A DNA stretch of 64,000 nucleotides from Candidatus Gastranaerophilales bacterium (GTDB lineage Bacteria; Cyanobacteriota; Vampirovibrionia; Gastranaerophilales; Gastranaerophilaceae). The DNA lies in the NCBI GenBank assembly GCA_944326465.1, contig CALVEB010000005.1, forward strand, positions 29,951 to 93,950, written 5' to 3'. Positions 1-9,520 of the stretch are shown one piece after another (within the stretch, counting starts at the first letter, position 1; the number at the start of each line of letters is the position of its first letter). Both the position numbers and the translations under genes were made by a program. The notes below the pieces were generated by a model. It made no database searches. It was not told the DNA's origin and was given only the letters and a program-made list of their open reading frames with translations.

Positions 1-143
1 CTATTTTCATAACACTATATTAAACCAAATCATAAAATTTTTTGCTACTTTATTAAGAAATATTACTACAATCTTTTAGCCATTCGGGTGATACAAATTT
101 TTCTAATAAGCCATATTCTTATGGCTGTAAAAGGAGATTTTAT
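1..143 (+). promoter_or_regulatory. Upstream region of desulfoferrodoxin gene
   Basis: AT-rich, with no convincing gene. It holds the 12-mer AAGAAATATTAC at 55-66, which recurs exactly at 35787-35798 and resembles the upstream box of the two-box promoters described elsewhere. A ribosome binding site, AAAGGAG, lies just before the ATG at 144. No clear -35/-10 pair was fixed. Confidence 0.3.
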
Positions 144-536
144 ATGACAGAAAGATTTGAATTATATAAGTGCGATGTCTGCGGCAATATTGTTGAAGTT
201 GTTGTCTGTGGCGGCGGTGAACTCGTTTGCTGCGGGCAGCCGATGAAATTGTTGTCGGCCGGCGTTAATGATGAGGCAGCAACTGAAAAACATGTTCCTG
301 TGATTGAACGTATTGATAATGATGTGATAATTCGCGTAGGCTCAGAACCGCATCCGATGATTCCCGCACATTACATCATGTTTATTGAAACTATATCGCA
401 GGACGGAACCAGACTTACAAGGCAATATCTTCAGCCGGATGACGAACCGGCAATGAAGATTAAACATTGCGACGGAAAATTTATTGCAAAAGAGTATTGT
501 AACATACACGGATTATGGGAGGCACAAAGTGATTAA
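144..536 (+). CDS. dfx: Desulfoferrodoxin (superoxide reductase)
   Basis: 130 aa. It reduces superoxide to peroxide in the cytoplasm without releasing oxygen, a typical anaerobe defence. The N-terminal desulforedoxin domain shows CDVC (residues 10-13) and a later CC pair, which together bind one iron. The superoxide-reductase domain keeps the histidine ligands in EKHVPVIE and HPMIPAHYIMFIE, and the Cys-x2-His pair in CNIHGLWEA near the C-terminus. Length matches the two-centre class. AAAGGAG precedes the ATG by about 6 nt. The stop overlaps the ferritin start by 8 bp, so the two are translationally coupled and form an oxygen/iron stress pair. Confidence 0.95.
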   Translation: MTERFELYKCDVCGNIVEVVVCGGGELVCCGQPMKLLSAGVNDEAATEKHVPVIERIDNDVIIRVGSEPHPMIPAHYIMFIETISQDGTRLTRQYLQPDDEPAMKIKHCDGKFIAKEYCNIHGLWEAQSD

Positions 537-1038
537 CGAGAAAATACAAAATGTTCTTAATGCGCAAATTAACAAGGAATTTTATTCAGCTTATCTTTAT
601 CTTGCTATGTCTGCTCACTTTGACGAAATTGGTCTTAGCGGTTTTTCCAATTGGACCAAAATTCAAGCACGCGAAGAAGTAGATCACGGGATGATTTTAT
701 TCGATTTTATTATTGAAAGAAACGGTAAAATTGAACTTTCTCAGATAGACATTCCCGAAATGAATTTCGGCACGCCGTTAGAGGTGTTTGAAAAAATTTA
801 TGAACACGAAAAATATGTAACAAGCAGCATAAATTGCGTGGCTTCTATGAGTGATGAAGAATGTGATCTCGCCGCACGAAATTTCATTGACTGGTATATA
901 GCAGAACAGGTTGAAGAAGAACGCAATGCATACAAAATTATTTTAAAATTAAAAATGTTCGGTGATGATAAAGCTGCGCTTTACCATATAGATAAAGAAC
1001 TCAGATCCCGTGAGTATAAACAACATTCGCATAAATAG
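529..1038 (+). CDS. Ferritin-like iron storage protein
   Basis: 169 aa from a GTG start at 529, chosen because GGGAGG at 517-522 lies 6 nt upstream and the protein then begins INEKIQNVLNAQINKEF as bacterial ferritins do. A longer in-frame start at 484 would lie deep in dfx and adds an unlikely extension. Ferroxidase ligands are visible: the Glu of NKEFYSAYLYLAMSAHF, the Glu and His of AREEVDHG, and the later EQVEEE. It oxidises and stores iron in a 24-mer. Coupling to desulfoferrodoxin makes sense because peroxide and Fe(II) are dealt with together. Confidence 0.93.
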   Translation: MINEKIQNVLNAQINKEFYSAYLYLAMSAHFDEIGLSGFSNWTKIQAREEVDHGMILFDFIIERNGKIELSQIDIPEMNFGTPLEVFEKIYEHEKYVTSSINCVASMSDEECDLAARNFIDWYIAEQVEEERNAYKIILKLKMFGDDKAALYHIDKELRSREYKQHSHK

Positions 1039-1052
1039 GCGGAAATAGATTA

Positions 1053-1090
1053 TCAGCCGGTGTTAAATTTGCTGCCGGCTGATTTTGTTT
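1053..1090 (+). terminator. Rho-independent terminator after ferritin
   Basis: TCAGCCGG (1053-1060) pairs with CCGGCTGA (1075-1082) and is followed by TTTTGTTT. It closes the dfx-ferritin operon. Confidence 0.75.
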
Positions 1091-1148
1091 GCTAAATATT
1101 ACAAATGTCCGGAATGGTTAAGTTTTACAATTAATTTTTCTATATTTG

Positions 1149-1157
1149 TGTTATAAT
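1149..1157 (+). promoter_or_regulatory. Extended -10 promoter for pnp
   Basis: TGTTATAAT is an extended -10 element (TG-n-TATAAT). TAAGTT at 1129-1134 is a weak -35 at 17 bp. Transcription would start near 1164, leaving a leader of about 75 nt before the pnp ATG. Confidence 0.5.
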
Positions 1158-1238
1158 CAGTATGAACATTAGAAGTGTATAACAAGAATGTGCAAATGGC
1201 ACAATGTGCGGGCAAGACGCCTGCAGGAAAGGAAAATT

Positions 1239-3383
1239 ATGACAATACCGGAAACTAAACAATTCCAAATTGAAATCGGCGGTAAAACAGTTACTGTCGA
1301 AACCGGAAAGTATGCACAATCCACTAATGGTTCTGTTACTGTAAGATGCGGCGATACAATGCTTTTTGTTCACTGTGTTGTATCAAAAGAACCACGTGTC
1401 GGAATTGACTTCTTCCCGTTACTTATTGATTATGAAGAAAGAATGTCTTCTATCGGACGCATTCCTGGCGGTTACAACCGTTCAGAAGGTAAGGCAAGTG
1501 ATAAAGCTATTCTTGTGTCACGTCTTATCGACCGTCCTATAAGACCTTTATTCCCTAAGGGATATAGAAACGATATTCAAATCGTTGCACAGTTATTCAG
1601 TTATGACCAGCAAAATCAGCCGGATACTCTCGCAATGTTAGGGGCATCTTGCGCATTAATGCTTTCAGGGGCACCGTTTGAAGGCCCTATCGGTGCTGTG
1701 CGTGTTTCCCGTGATGAAAACGGCAATATGATAGCAAACCCTACCCATCAGCAGGCTGACAAATCTGATTTAGATATTGTTGTTGCAGGTACACACGACA
1801 GTGTTATTATGGTTGAAGCCGGATGTAAATTCGTTACAGAAGACGATATTATGAATGCTGTTGAATTCGCTCAGGTTGAAATCAGAAAACAATGCGATGC
1901 TCAGGTTGAATTTGCAAAACAGTGCGGCGTTGAAAAACAAGAATTTGTTAATCCTTATGATACATCAGAAATCAAAAAGATTATTGATGAAACTGCTCAC
2001 GATATGATTTTTGATGCTTATCATAACTTTGACAGAGAATACAGACAAAACAAGCTTGAAGAAGCAAAGGCGCTCGTCAAAGAAAAAATTGATGCGTTGC
2101 CGGAAGATGATTACATCAAAAAAATCATTGAAGAAACAGGCATTGATTTTGTAGCTGAAGAATTTAAAAACGCTGAAAAGAAAATTATGCGTACAATGAT
2201 TCTTGATGAAGGCGTTCGTGCCGACGGCAGAAAACCGCATGATGTACGTCCTATCTGGTGTGAAGTTGGAGTTATCCCGCGTGCACACGGATCTGCTGTA
2301 TTTACAAGAGGTCAAACACAGGTGCTTTCTGTTGCAACTCTTGCAGGGCCGGGAATGAAACAGGAACTTGACGGAGTTGATCCGGAAACAGAAAAAACTT
2401 ATATGCACAAATATATATTCCCGGGATTTTCTGTTGGTGAAGTAAAACCATTAAGGGGCCCTGGCAGACGTGAAGTAGGACACGGAAATCTTGCTGAGCG
2501 TGCAAATGTTCCGGCATTACCTTCTCAAGAAGAATTCGGTTACACAATCCGCGTAACATCTGATGTTCTTGAATCAAACGGGTCAACTTCTATGGCTTCC
2601 ACCTGCGGCTCTTCAATGGCATTAATGAATGCAGGTGTTCCTGTAAAATGTATGATCGGTGGTGTCGCAATGGGTATGATTACCGAAGAAGGTAAAGAAC
2701 CTGTTGTTTTAACTGATATTCAGGGTATTGAGGACTTCCTCGGCGATATGGACTTTAAAGTTACAGGTAATGATGACGGTATTACAGCGCTCCAAATGGA
2801 TATGAAAGCAAAAGGTATTGCAAATGATACCCTTCGCCATGCGCTTGCTCAGGCAAAAGAAGGCCGTCTGCATATTCTCGGTGAAATGAGAAAAGTAATT
2901 ACAAAACCTGCTGAACATCTTTCACCGTTTGCTCCAAGCATTACAACAATGACAATTCCTGTTGAAGATATCGGAACAGTTATCGGACCTGGCGGTAAAC
3001 AAATCCGTGCTATCATTGATGCGTCCGGTGCTGAAATTGATATTCAGGACAGCGGTGTTGTAACGATTACTTCAAATGATCAGGAAGGCGCTGAAATCGC
3101 AAGAAAAATGATTAAAGACTTAACTTTCCATGCTGAAGAAGGTATGGTATTAAAAGGAAAAGTCGTCAGAATCATTCCGATAGGCGCATTTGTGGAACTC
3201 GCTCCGGGTAAAGACGGTATGGTTCATATCTCACAAGTTTGCAAAGAACGTATAGATGCAATAGAACCGCACCTCCATATCGGGGATGAAGTTATCGTAA
3301 AAGTTATCAAAATTGATGACAAAGGCAGAGTAAACCTTACTATCAAAGGTGTTACAGAAGAAGAAAAAGCTCAATTGAGTTAA
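1239..3383 (+). CDS. pnp: Polyribonucleotide nucleotidyltransferase (PNPase)
   Basis: 714 aa. Phosphorolytic 3'-5' exoribonuclease and RNA-tailing enzyme. Two RNase PH-like domains surround a helical linker. The second core carries GPGRREVGHG and the TSDVLESNGS active-site region. The C-terminus has a KH domain (VIGPGGKQIRAI) and an S1 domain (GKVVRIIPIGAFVELAPGKDG). I chose the ATG at 1239 because AGGAAAGG lies 6 nt upstream and the protein then starts MTIPETKQFQIEIGG; the open frame runs upstream to 1188 without a better start. Single-gene transcript with its own promoter and a strong terminator. Confidence 0.97.
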   Translation: MTIPETKQFQIEIGGKTVTVETGKYAQSTNGSVTVRCGDTMLFVHCVVSKEPRVGIDFFPLLIDYEERMSSIGRIPGGYNRSEGKASDKAILVSRLIDRPIRPLFPKGYRNDIQIVAQLFSYDQQNQPDTLAMLGASCALMLSGAPFEGPIGAVRVSRDENGNMIANPTHQQADKSDLDIVVAGTHDSVIMVEAGCKFVTEDDIMNAVEFAQVEIRKQCDAQVEFAKQCGVEKQEFVNPYDTSEIKKIIDETAHDMIFDAYHNFDREYRQNKLEEAKALVKEKIDALPEDDYIKKIIEETGIDFVAEEFKNAEKKIMRTMILDEGVRADGRKPHDVRPIWCEVGVIPRAHGSAVFTRGQTQVLSVATLAGPGMKQELDGVDPETEKTYMHKYIFPGFSVGEVKPLRGPGRREVGHGNLAERANVPALPSQEEFGYTIRVTSDVLESNGSTSMASTCGSSMALMNAGVPVKCMIGGVAMGMITEEGKEPVVLTDIQGIEDFLGDMDFKVTGNDDGITALQMDMKAKGIANDTLRHALAQAKEGRLHILGEMRKVITKPAEHLSPFAPSITTMTIPVEDIGTVIGPGGKQIRAIIDASGAEIDIQDSGVVTITSNDQEGAEIARKMIKDLTFHAEEGMVLKGKVVRIIPIGAFVELAPGKDGMVHISQVCKERIDAIEPHLHIGDEVIVKVIKIDDKGRVNLTIKGVTEEEKAQLS

Positions 3384-3400
3384 TTTCGGATTATAAATTT

Positions 3401-3436
3401 AGAGGGCGCGGGCCAAAAGCCCGCGCCCTCTATTAT
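3401..3436. terminator. Bidirectional terminator between pnp and the next gene
   Basis: AGAGGGCGCGGGC (3401-3413) pairs perfectly with GCCCGCGCCCTCT (3419-3431) around loop CAAAA. It lies between two convergent genes and probably serves both. Confidence 0.85.
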
Positions 3437-3448
3437 TATTTTATATTA

Positions 3449-5659
3449 TTATTCTAAATCGGAATCAACTAAATTCTTTAACTGTTTTAGTTGATAATAC
3501 AATTCAGGATTTGTAGCGGTTAGATTTATTATTGCCCCTGTTATAAATGCTGCGAGTTCGTTTTCAGTACTTATCAGATTAACCACTTTTTCTTTTTTTA
3601 TGGCTTCCGATACATTGTTATCAAGCAAGATTCGCATGTTACCGCCCTGTTTTGATATGATATCGTTTTTCTGGATGTATGCTTTAAGCTCTTTTCGCAT
3701 TTGCGGATTTAATGCATCCTGCACTATCATAAATGCTTCATGCATATATTTGTTTTTAGTGCTAATTTCATCCGGTTTTATATTTATGATTGATTGCATA
3801 ACTGCATTGGTAATTTTTAGCGCCTCAGAATTGCTTAGCGGCTGTTTATAAAGATTATATTTGCTATTCATTATTTTTTTAAATTTATCTTTTAATGTAT
3901 CAGGCACTAAAGCTGCCCCTTCGCGCAGTCCGCCAAAATTATCTTCCCAGTATAAATTTTCTGCGTTTTCAATGTGAAGTTCGGTTAATGTATCAATAAA
4001 TGCCTGTCTGAGGTTTTTAAACAATACCGGTTCTGCTTCGGTGAAATCCTGATCTATTATATTGAAAGCAGTCCTTATGCTATCATTTGTCAATAAATCA
4101 GGAAGTATATTTTGAATATCATCCTGGCAAACTACACTTACGAGTTTTAATTCGTTTGTAGTAAGCGGGTGCTGGTTCAAGAAAGCTATATATTTATTTT
4201 TATACTGCGACGGGAAAATGTCTAATTCATCAAGAAGTTTTTGATTGAAACGTTTTTCTATGGCTTCAGAGATTTTAATATCGCCCGTCGCAGGATTAAT
4301 ACTGATTTCTGTAAATTCTTCTGCCGGTTCAGGTTTTTCTGAAACTGGCGCAGATTGATTGAGGTCTTTTGCTTTTGCTTCCTGTGGTGCTTCGAGAGCA
4401 TCTAGTTCTGCAAACATTTCATCGTAATATTTTTGTTTAAGTTCATGTGCTTGCTCAAACTGTTTGCGTCTTTCGGCTATTTCTGCCGGATATTGAAGTA
4501 ATTGCTGGAATTCTTCGTTATTTCCGTCAACTCCGTAAGCCTCCATGAACATTTTTATTGTGTCTTTCATCATAAGTGATTGTAAAGCTTGCATTTGAGG
4601 TGTTGTGCGCCAGTATGCACTCATAATATCTTTTTGTGATTTATTTGTGGTGTCGTATGTAGCCCAGAAGTTTTTCATTTCTGCAGAAGCGTTTGTTTTT
4701 TCAAGCACTACCGGCATTATTGCCCACATATATTTCATTACAAAATTTGAACTTTCAGCATCTTTGATATTTTTTTTCTTTAAAATTTTTCGCGTTTCAT
4801 CTTCGTTGCCCCTGCCTGAAATCATTGCATCCGCAAGCTTGTCAATTTCCCACTCTTTTACATCATCAAATTTACCTTTTCTTTTGACAGCGGCTGAATT
4901 TGTCTCTGCCGGAAGTTTTTTTATATCTTCAAGTGACAAATCCGGTTTTTCTGTTTTTGGAGCGGAAATTGATCTTTCATAAGCTTTTCTCGGCTTATAT
5001 TCATACGGAAAATCTTCCCTTGTTGCGAGGAATGATTTCCAGAATCCATGATTTGGCATTTTTATGCCATAAGCCGTTATTGTCGTATAATCAATCGGGC
5101 TCAAGCCGTTAAAATCCTGTGAAATATCATTTTGAAAATCTTTGTTTATTTCTTTCAGTGATTTACCTTCAAGGTAGATTTTTTTGAGTAAGTATAATCC
5201 GAGCGTATCGTCAGAGTTTTTGAATAATTTTGTATTTTCATCTTTCATTAAGTCAATTTCTGCAATAACGCCGGTGCGCGCTTTTCTTTTAGGCGTTGTG
5301 GTTAAATTATCGAATAGGGGTTCATCAGGGAAAATTTCTTTTACATCTTCCAGAGTGTCAGCCATTTTAATCGGCTCAAAGACTATTTTCATCATCTGTG
5401 CCGGCGGAATATTTTGACGATCTTCATAATCGTCATTTAAATAGTCTTTCATAGTTTTAGGCATGCCGGTCTGATTAAAAGGCTGCGCATAAAAATTTGC
5501 CGGTGTACGGAATAACCGCGCTTTGAAATTTATGTTGTAGTCTCTGTAATACAGAGGGTTGTATGTGCCTGATTGTACTGATTTAGACGTTGAGTTTGGT
5601 TGTTTCAAATTGTTAGTGTTGTTTTTCGGGGTAATAAATAATTGGGGTTGTATTCTCAT
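3449..5659 (-). CDS. Large lineage-restricted protein of unknown function
   Basis: 736 aa, no family recognised. There is no signal peptide or membrane segment. The protein is hydrophilic and mostly helical, with a charged Ala/Pro/Glu linker near residues 430-460 (EAPQEAKAKDLNQSAP). Residues 43-48 read INFKAR, an N-terminal element that resembles SFQAK in the gene at 59059. AGGA lies about 8 nt before the ATG. It stands alone between pnp (convergent) and the PfkB kinase (divergent). It is possibly secreted or surface-associated, but nothing in the sequence proves that. Confidence 0.75.
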   Translation of the reverse strand: MRIQPQLFITPKNNTNNLKQPNSTSKSVQSGTYNPLYYRDYNINFKARLFRTPANFYAQPFNQTGMPKTMKDYLNDDYEDRQNIPPAQMMKIVFEPIKMADTLEDVKEIFPDEPLFDNLTTTPKRKARTGVIAEIDLMKDENTKLFKNSDDTLGLYLLKKIYLEGKSLKEINKDFQNDISQDFNGLSPIDYTTITAYGIKMPNHGFWKSFLATREDFPYEYKPRKAYERSISAPKTEKPDLSLEDIKKLPAETNSAAVKRKGKFDDVKEWEIDKLADAMISGRGNEDETRKILKKKNIKDAESSNFVMKYMWAIMPVVLEKTNASAEMKNFWATYDTTNKSQKDIMSAYWRTTPQMQALQSLMMKDTIKMFMEAYGVDGNNEEFQQLLQYPAEIAERRKQFEQAHELKQKYYDEMFAELDALEAPQEAKAKDLNQSAPVSEKPEPAEEFTEISINPATGDIKISEAIEKRFNQKLLDELDIFPSQYKNKYIAFLNQHPLTTNELKLVSVVCQDDIQNILPDLLTNDSIRTAFNIIDQDFTEAEPVLFKNLRQAFIDTLTELHIENAENLYWEDNFGGLREGAALVPDTLKDKFKKIMNSKYNLYKQPLSNSEALKITNAVMQSIINIKPDEISTKNKYMHEAFMIVQDALNPQMRKELKAYIQKNDIISKQGGNMRILLDNNVSEAIKKEKVVNLISTENELAAFITGAIINLTATNPELYYQLKQLKNLVDSDLE

Positions 5660-5777
5660 ATTTTTTTCCTATATTTTGTATGCGTTGGTTAAACACCTGA
5701 AAAAAATCATTTTTGCTGTTTTTTTAAGATTAATTTACAATTTTTATGATAAAATAAAAACAAAGAGGAGAATAGAT

Positions 5778-6821
5778 ATGTGTGATGTAATTACAATTGG
5801 AAGTGCGACAATGGATGTTTTTGTCGAAAGTGACGATGCAAATATAGTTTCAGTTTATACTAAAAATAAAAAATCAGAATTCATGAGTTATCCTTACGGT
5901 GCAAAAGTTGAAATAACCGATTTTACTTCTCAAGTTGGCGGCGGCGGTGTAAATACAGCAGTTAACTTTGCTAATTTAGGATTAAAAACAAGCGCAATTT
6001 TTAAAATCGGAGATGACATTTATTCTGACGGTGTTTTAGAATCCTTTAAAGATAAGAATGTCGATTTAAATAATATAATTCAAGACGGTAGTTTAAGCAC
6101 AGGGTTTTCAATTATTCTTGTGAGTTTTCAAGGCGATAGAACAGTTCTTGCTCACAGAGGTGCAAATGCGATGCTTAAAAAAAGTGATATAAATTTTGAG
6201 GCAATAAAAAATTCCAAACTGCTCTATATTGCTCCTTTAAACGGTGACAGTACAAAAGTTCTGGATGATATTGCAGCGTTTGCACATGAAAATAATGTTT
6301 TTGTGTGCTTTAATGCGGGCTCATCAAGCATTAAAAAAGGTTTCAGTTATCTAAAACAGATACTTGAAAATGCTAATATAGTTGTTATGAATAAAGAAGA
6401 AGCATCACTTGCAACCCAGATTCAGGAAAGACCCGACACAAGAGAAGTTAAGTATTCCGATGAACCAATTCACCCTGACGTAAAAGAAATGTTGAAAAAA
6501 TTAAAAGTCAGGGATTACCAGATTATTGTTATCACGGACGGTAAAAACGGCGCTTATGCTTATGACGGCGAAAATTTTTATTTGTGTCCAGTGTTTGACG
6601 GCCCTGTCGTATCCACTCTCGGTGCCGGCGATGCCTTTGCGTCGACTTTCTGCGCTGCATTAGACCGGACAGGCGGTAATATTGGTAAATCACTTATGTA
6701 TGCATCTGTAAATTCAGCAGGTGTAGTATCAAAATTCGGGGCAACTCAAGGATTACTTAACTTTGAGCAGATAGAAACAGCGTTGGCTGATCATCCTGAA
6801 TATAGCTATAAAACAGTCTAA
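5778..6821 (+). CDS. PfkB-family sugar or nucleoside kinase
   Basis: 347 aa. Ribokinase-fold kinase that phosphorylates a sugar or nucleoside with ATP. The first PfkB signature is the glycine-rich QVGGGGVNTAVNFANLG. The second is STLGAGDAF, containing the anion hole and catalytic Asp, although the usual leading Asp (DTxGAGD) is Ser here. An acidic insert follows the KEEAS motif (residues about 210-240). The start at 5778 is supported by AGAGGAG 7 nt upstream; the frame is open further upstream but reads AT-rich non-coding sequence. It heads a run with the HIT and spermidine synthase genes. Substrate cannot be told from sequence. Confidence 0.9.
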   Translation: MCDVITIGSATMDVFVESDDANIVSVYTKNKKSEFMSYPYGAKVEITDFTSQVGGGGVNTAVNFANLGLKTSAIFKIGDDIYSDGVLESFKDKNVDLNNIIQDGSLSTGFSIILVSFQGDRTVLAHRGANAMLKKSDINFEAIKNSKLLYIAPLNGDSTKVLDDIAAFAHENNVFVCFNAGSSSIKKGFSYLKQILENANIVVMNKEEASLATQIQERPDTREVKYSDEPIHPDVKEMLKKLKVRDYQIIVITDGKNGAYAYDGENFYLCPVFDGPVVSTLGAGDAFASTFCAALDRTGGNIGKSLMYASVNSAGVVSKFGATQGLLNFEQIETALADHPEYSYKTV

Positions 6822-6845
6822 ATATATAAATAGAGAGGTATTTTT

Positions 6846-7166
6846 ATGGTTACGGATTGTATTTTTTGTAAAATTTTAAACGGCGACTTTGGCACTGAAT
6901 TTGTGTATGAAAATGAATATGTTGCCGCGTTTAATGACATTAACCCGAAAGCTCCTGTTCATGTTCTTGTTGTTCCTAAGGTACATGTAGCTTCTTTAAA
7001 TGAACTTGAAGACAAAAATCTTATGGGAGAACTGTTGGCTGCAGTAAAAGCTGTTGCTGAAAAATGCGGGTTAAAAGCATATAAAACATTGATAAATACT
7101 GGTAAAGAAGCAGGACAGGAAGTTTTCCACCTGCATATACATGTTATGGGTAGTAAAGGAGAATAA
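6846..7166 (+). CDS. HIT-family nucleotide hydrolase/transferase
   Basis: 106 aa. Purine nucleoside phosphoramidase-type protein. The histidine triad HLHIHV sits near the C-terminus, and CIFCKI at residues 5-10 is the usual N-terminal start of HinT/PKCI proteins. GAGAGG precedes the ATG. It lies 24 nt after the kinase gene and 3 nt before speE, so the three are probably one operon. Its exact substrate is unknown, as for most HIT proteins. Confidence 0.93.
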   Translation: MVTDCIFCKILNGDFGTEFVYENEYVAAFNDINPKAPVHVLVVPKVHVASLNELEDKNLMGELLAAVKAVAEKCGLKAYKTLINTGKEAGQEVFHLHIHVMGSKGE

Positions 7167-7169
7167 TAA

Positions 7170-8021
7170 ATGACAAACGGTGTACACGAAGGTTTTTATA
7201 AAGAAATAAATCCGGCAGGATTTGGTGTTGCTATTAAAGCAGGTAAAATTTTATTTTCAAAGCAGTCTGATTTTCAAAAAGTAGAAATTTTTGAAACAGA
7301 CAGCAAGCTTGGCCGTGTGCTTACTCTGGATGATTTAATGATGACTACAGAAGGTGATGAGTTTTATTATCACGAGATGATAGCTCACATTCCTATGATG
7401 AATCATAAATGTCCTAAATCAGTCCTTGTAATAGGCGGCGGCGACGGCGGTACAGTCAGAGAAGTTTTGAAACACGATACTGTCGAAAAGGTGGTTCTTT
7501 GCGAAATAGACGGTATGGTAATTGATGCCTGCAAAGAGTTCTTGCCGACTATTGCCGGTAAACTCGATGATCCGCGCGTAGAAATAAGGGTTGAGGATGC
7601 TATAGAATTTATTAAAGACAAAAAGAATGAGTATGATATTGTTTTAATCGATTCCACAGACCCTATGGGGCCTGGAGAAGGATTGTTTACAGAAGAATTT
7701 TACACAAATGTGAAGAATTCATTAAAAGAAGGCGGAATTGTTGCTGCACAATCTGAATCTCCTGTCGTAAACAAGGAAGAAATTAAAAAGATGTATAACT
7801 TATTGAAAAAAGTTTTTCCTATTTGTTCAACTTATACTTCAAATATTCCGACATATCCGGGCGGATACTGGGCTTGGGCTTTTTGTTCAGAAACAGTTGA
7901 ACCGCTTTCTTATATAGATGACAGACGTTGTGCTGAGATTACTAAGACCTGTAAGGTTTACAATAAAGAGTATCATCTGGCACGTTTTGCTCTGCCTAAT
8001 TATTTGAAAGAAATTTTATAA
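7170..8021 (+). CDS. speE: Spermidine synthase
   Basis: 283 aa. It transfers an aminopropyl group from decarboxylated S-adenosylmethionine to putrescine. Motif I of the methyltransferase-like fold is VLVIGGGDGG, followed by VVLCEID. The catalytic Asp lies in LIDSTDPMGPGEGL. An N-terminal beta domain (residues 1-60) is present. AAAGGAG overlaps the end of the HIT gene and sets the start at 7170. No adenosylmethionine decarboxylase gene lies next to it in this window. Confidence 0.95.
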   Translation: MTNGVHEGFYKEINPAGFGVAIKAGKILFSKQSDFQKVEIFETDSKLGRVLTLDDLMMTTEGDEFYYHEMIAHIPMMNHKCPKSVLVIGGGDGGTVREVLKHDTVEKVVLCEIDGMVIDACKEFLPTIAGKLDDPRVEIRVEDAIEFIKDKKNEYDIVLIDSTDPMGPGEGLFTEEFYTNVKNSLKEGGIVAAQSESPVVNKEEIKKMYNLLKKVFPICSTYTSNIPTYPGGYWAWAFCSETVEPLSYIDDRRCAEITKTCKVYNKEYHLARFALPNYLKEIL

Positions 8022-8043
8022 TGTTTAAATTTTTTGATTTTGC

Positions 8044-8077
8044 GGCGGGCGGCATTTTTATGCCGCCCGCCTTATTT
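8044..8077 (+). terminator. Terminator after speE
   Basis: GGCGGGCGGCAT (8044-8055) pairs perfectly with ATGCCGCCCGCC (8060-8071) around TTTT and is followed by TTATTTC. Confidence 0.85.
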
Positions 8078-8145
8078 CATAACCGGCACAAATTTCATTT
8101 TTATGATATACTTCAATAATAAGCCAAAAAACTTAGGGAGAGTTT

Positions 8146-9513
8146 ATGTCTATAATTATAATGCTGATACTGTTAAGTATACTTATTTTAGTCCATGAGG
8201 CAGGTCATTATCTTGCTGCCAGAATGTTCGGGATGAAGGTTGATAAATTTGGTTTTGGTTTACCGATTGGACCTACATTGTGGGAAAAACAGTGCGGCGA
8301 TACAAAAATCCTTGTTCATGCATTTTTACTCGGCGGATATGTTGCTTTCCCTGATGATGACAAAGATAATCCGCTGCCCGAAGATTCACCTGACAGATTT
8401 CTTAACAGACCTATATACCAGCGTTTTATAGTTGTTTCTGCAGGTGTTTTTGCAAATGTCGTTTGCGCCTTTCTTCTGGTGCTTTTGACTGCATTTTTAT
8501 GGGGTCACATGCCGTCCGGCAAATACGATATTTACGTTAAAAATATTGTTGCAAATAAAACCGCATCTGTCTGGAACTCCGGTCTTGCAAAAGGAGACAA
8601 AATTGTCTCAATAAACGGTTCCCCTGCAGACAGTGCGGCAGCATTAACTATGTTTGCAAGACAGAGCAAAGCCTTTGACGGCAAGGTGGACACAGAACTT
8701 GTAGAGCAGAATGTTGAAGAATTAAAAAAATTAAACGTTGCCTTTAAGCGCGATGAAATAATTCCTGCAGGTGTTACAATCAGGCTTCCTGAACTAAAAT
8801 ACGAAAAAGAAGTTTCTCTCACTGATAAAATGTTAATTGGTATGGAAAAATACGAAGATAGCCAGGTTACGATTTCAGATAAACAGGCTGCTTTGCGTGA
8901 TAAATTAATAGGAAAAAAATTATATACCTCAGACGGTACAGTGACAATTGAAGATGTTGCTTATGCGTATTCTGACAATTACAGACCTGTAAGAATAAAA
9001 GTTTTTAGGAATAATCAAGTTGTTGACTTAAAACCTATTTACCCTGATAAAGACGGTGTTATTGGCGTGGAAATGGAAGCACGTGAGATAGTAATCCCTA
9101 CTAAATCACCAAAATCTGCAATTGTTGCCAGCGGTAAATACTTATATGAGCAGACATATTTACTTTTATACGGTTTATGGCAGATATTTTCCGGTAAAAT
9201 CCCGCTGAAAGACCTGCACGGTATTGTTGCAATAACTAAAGTTGGCGGCGATATAATCCAGCATAATGGCATTTTTTCAGGTCTGTTGTTGACCGCTGTA
9301 ATCTCATTGGATTTAGCGATTGTTAATTTCTTACCGATACCGGCGCTTGATGGCGGGCATGTTCTGTTTTTGATAATAGAAAAGCTTCGTGGTCGCCCGC
9401 TTGATGAAGAAACGGTTAATAAAATAGGCACTGCCGGATTTTTATTCCTGATTGTGTTGATGATAATAGTTGTGTTCAACGACATATATGCACTTGTCAT
9501 GCAAAAATTGTGA
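8146..9513 (+). CDS. rseP: Site-2 membrane metalloprotease (RseP family)
   Basis: 455 aa. Intramembrane zinc protease that cuts membrane-anchored regulators or leftover signal peptides. HEAGH at residues 17-21 supplies zinc ligands and the catalytic Glu. The third ligand lies in NFLPIPALDGGH near residue 405. Several hydrophobic segments flank PDZ-like sequence in the middle (for example AKGDKIVSINGSPAD). An extra stretch between the PDZ and C-terminal parts makes it somewhat longer than simple family members. TTAGGGAGAG provides the ribosome site. It stands alone between a terminator and a repeat-rich gap. Confidence 0.93.
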   Translation: MSIIIMLILLSILILVHEAGHYLAARMFGMKVDKFGFGLPIGPTLWEKQCGDTKILVHAFLLGGYVAFPDDDKDNPLPEDSPDRFLNRPIYQRFIVVSAGVFANVVCAFLLVLLTAFLWGHMPSGKYDIYVKNIVANKTASVWNSGLAKGDKIVSINGSPADSAAALTMFARQSKAFDGKVDTELVEQNVEELKKLNVAFKRDEIIPAGVTIRLPELKYEKEVSLTDKMLIGMEKYEDSQVTISDKQAALRDKLIGKKLYTSDGTVTIEDVAYAYSDNYRPVRIKVFRNNQVVDLKPIYPDKDGVIGVEMEAREIVIPTKSPKSAIVASGKYLYEQTYLLLYGLWQIFSGKIPLKDLHGIVAITKVGGDIIQHNGIFSGLLLTAVISLDLAIVNFLPIPALDGGHVLFLIIEKLRGRPLDEETVNKIGTAGFLFLIVLMIIVVFNDIYALVMQKL

Positions 9514-9520
9514 GGCATAT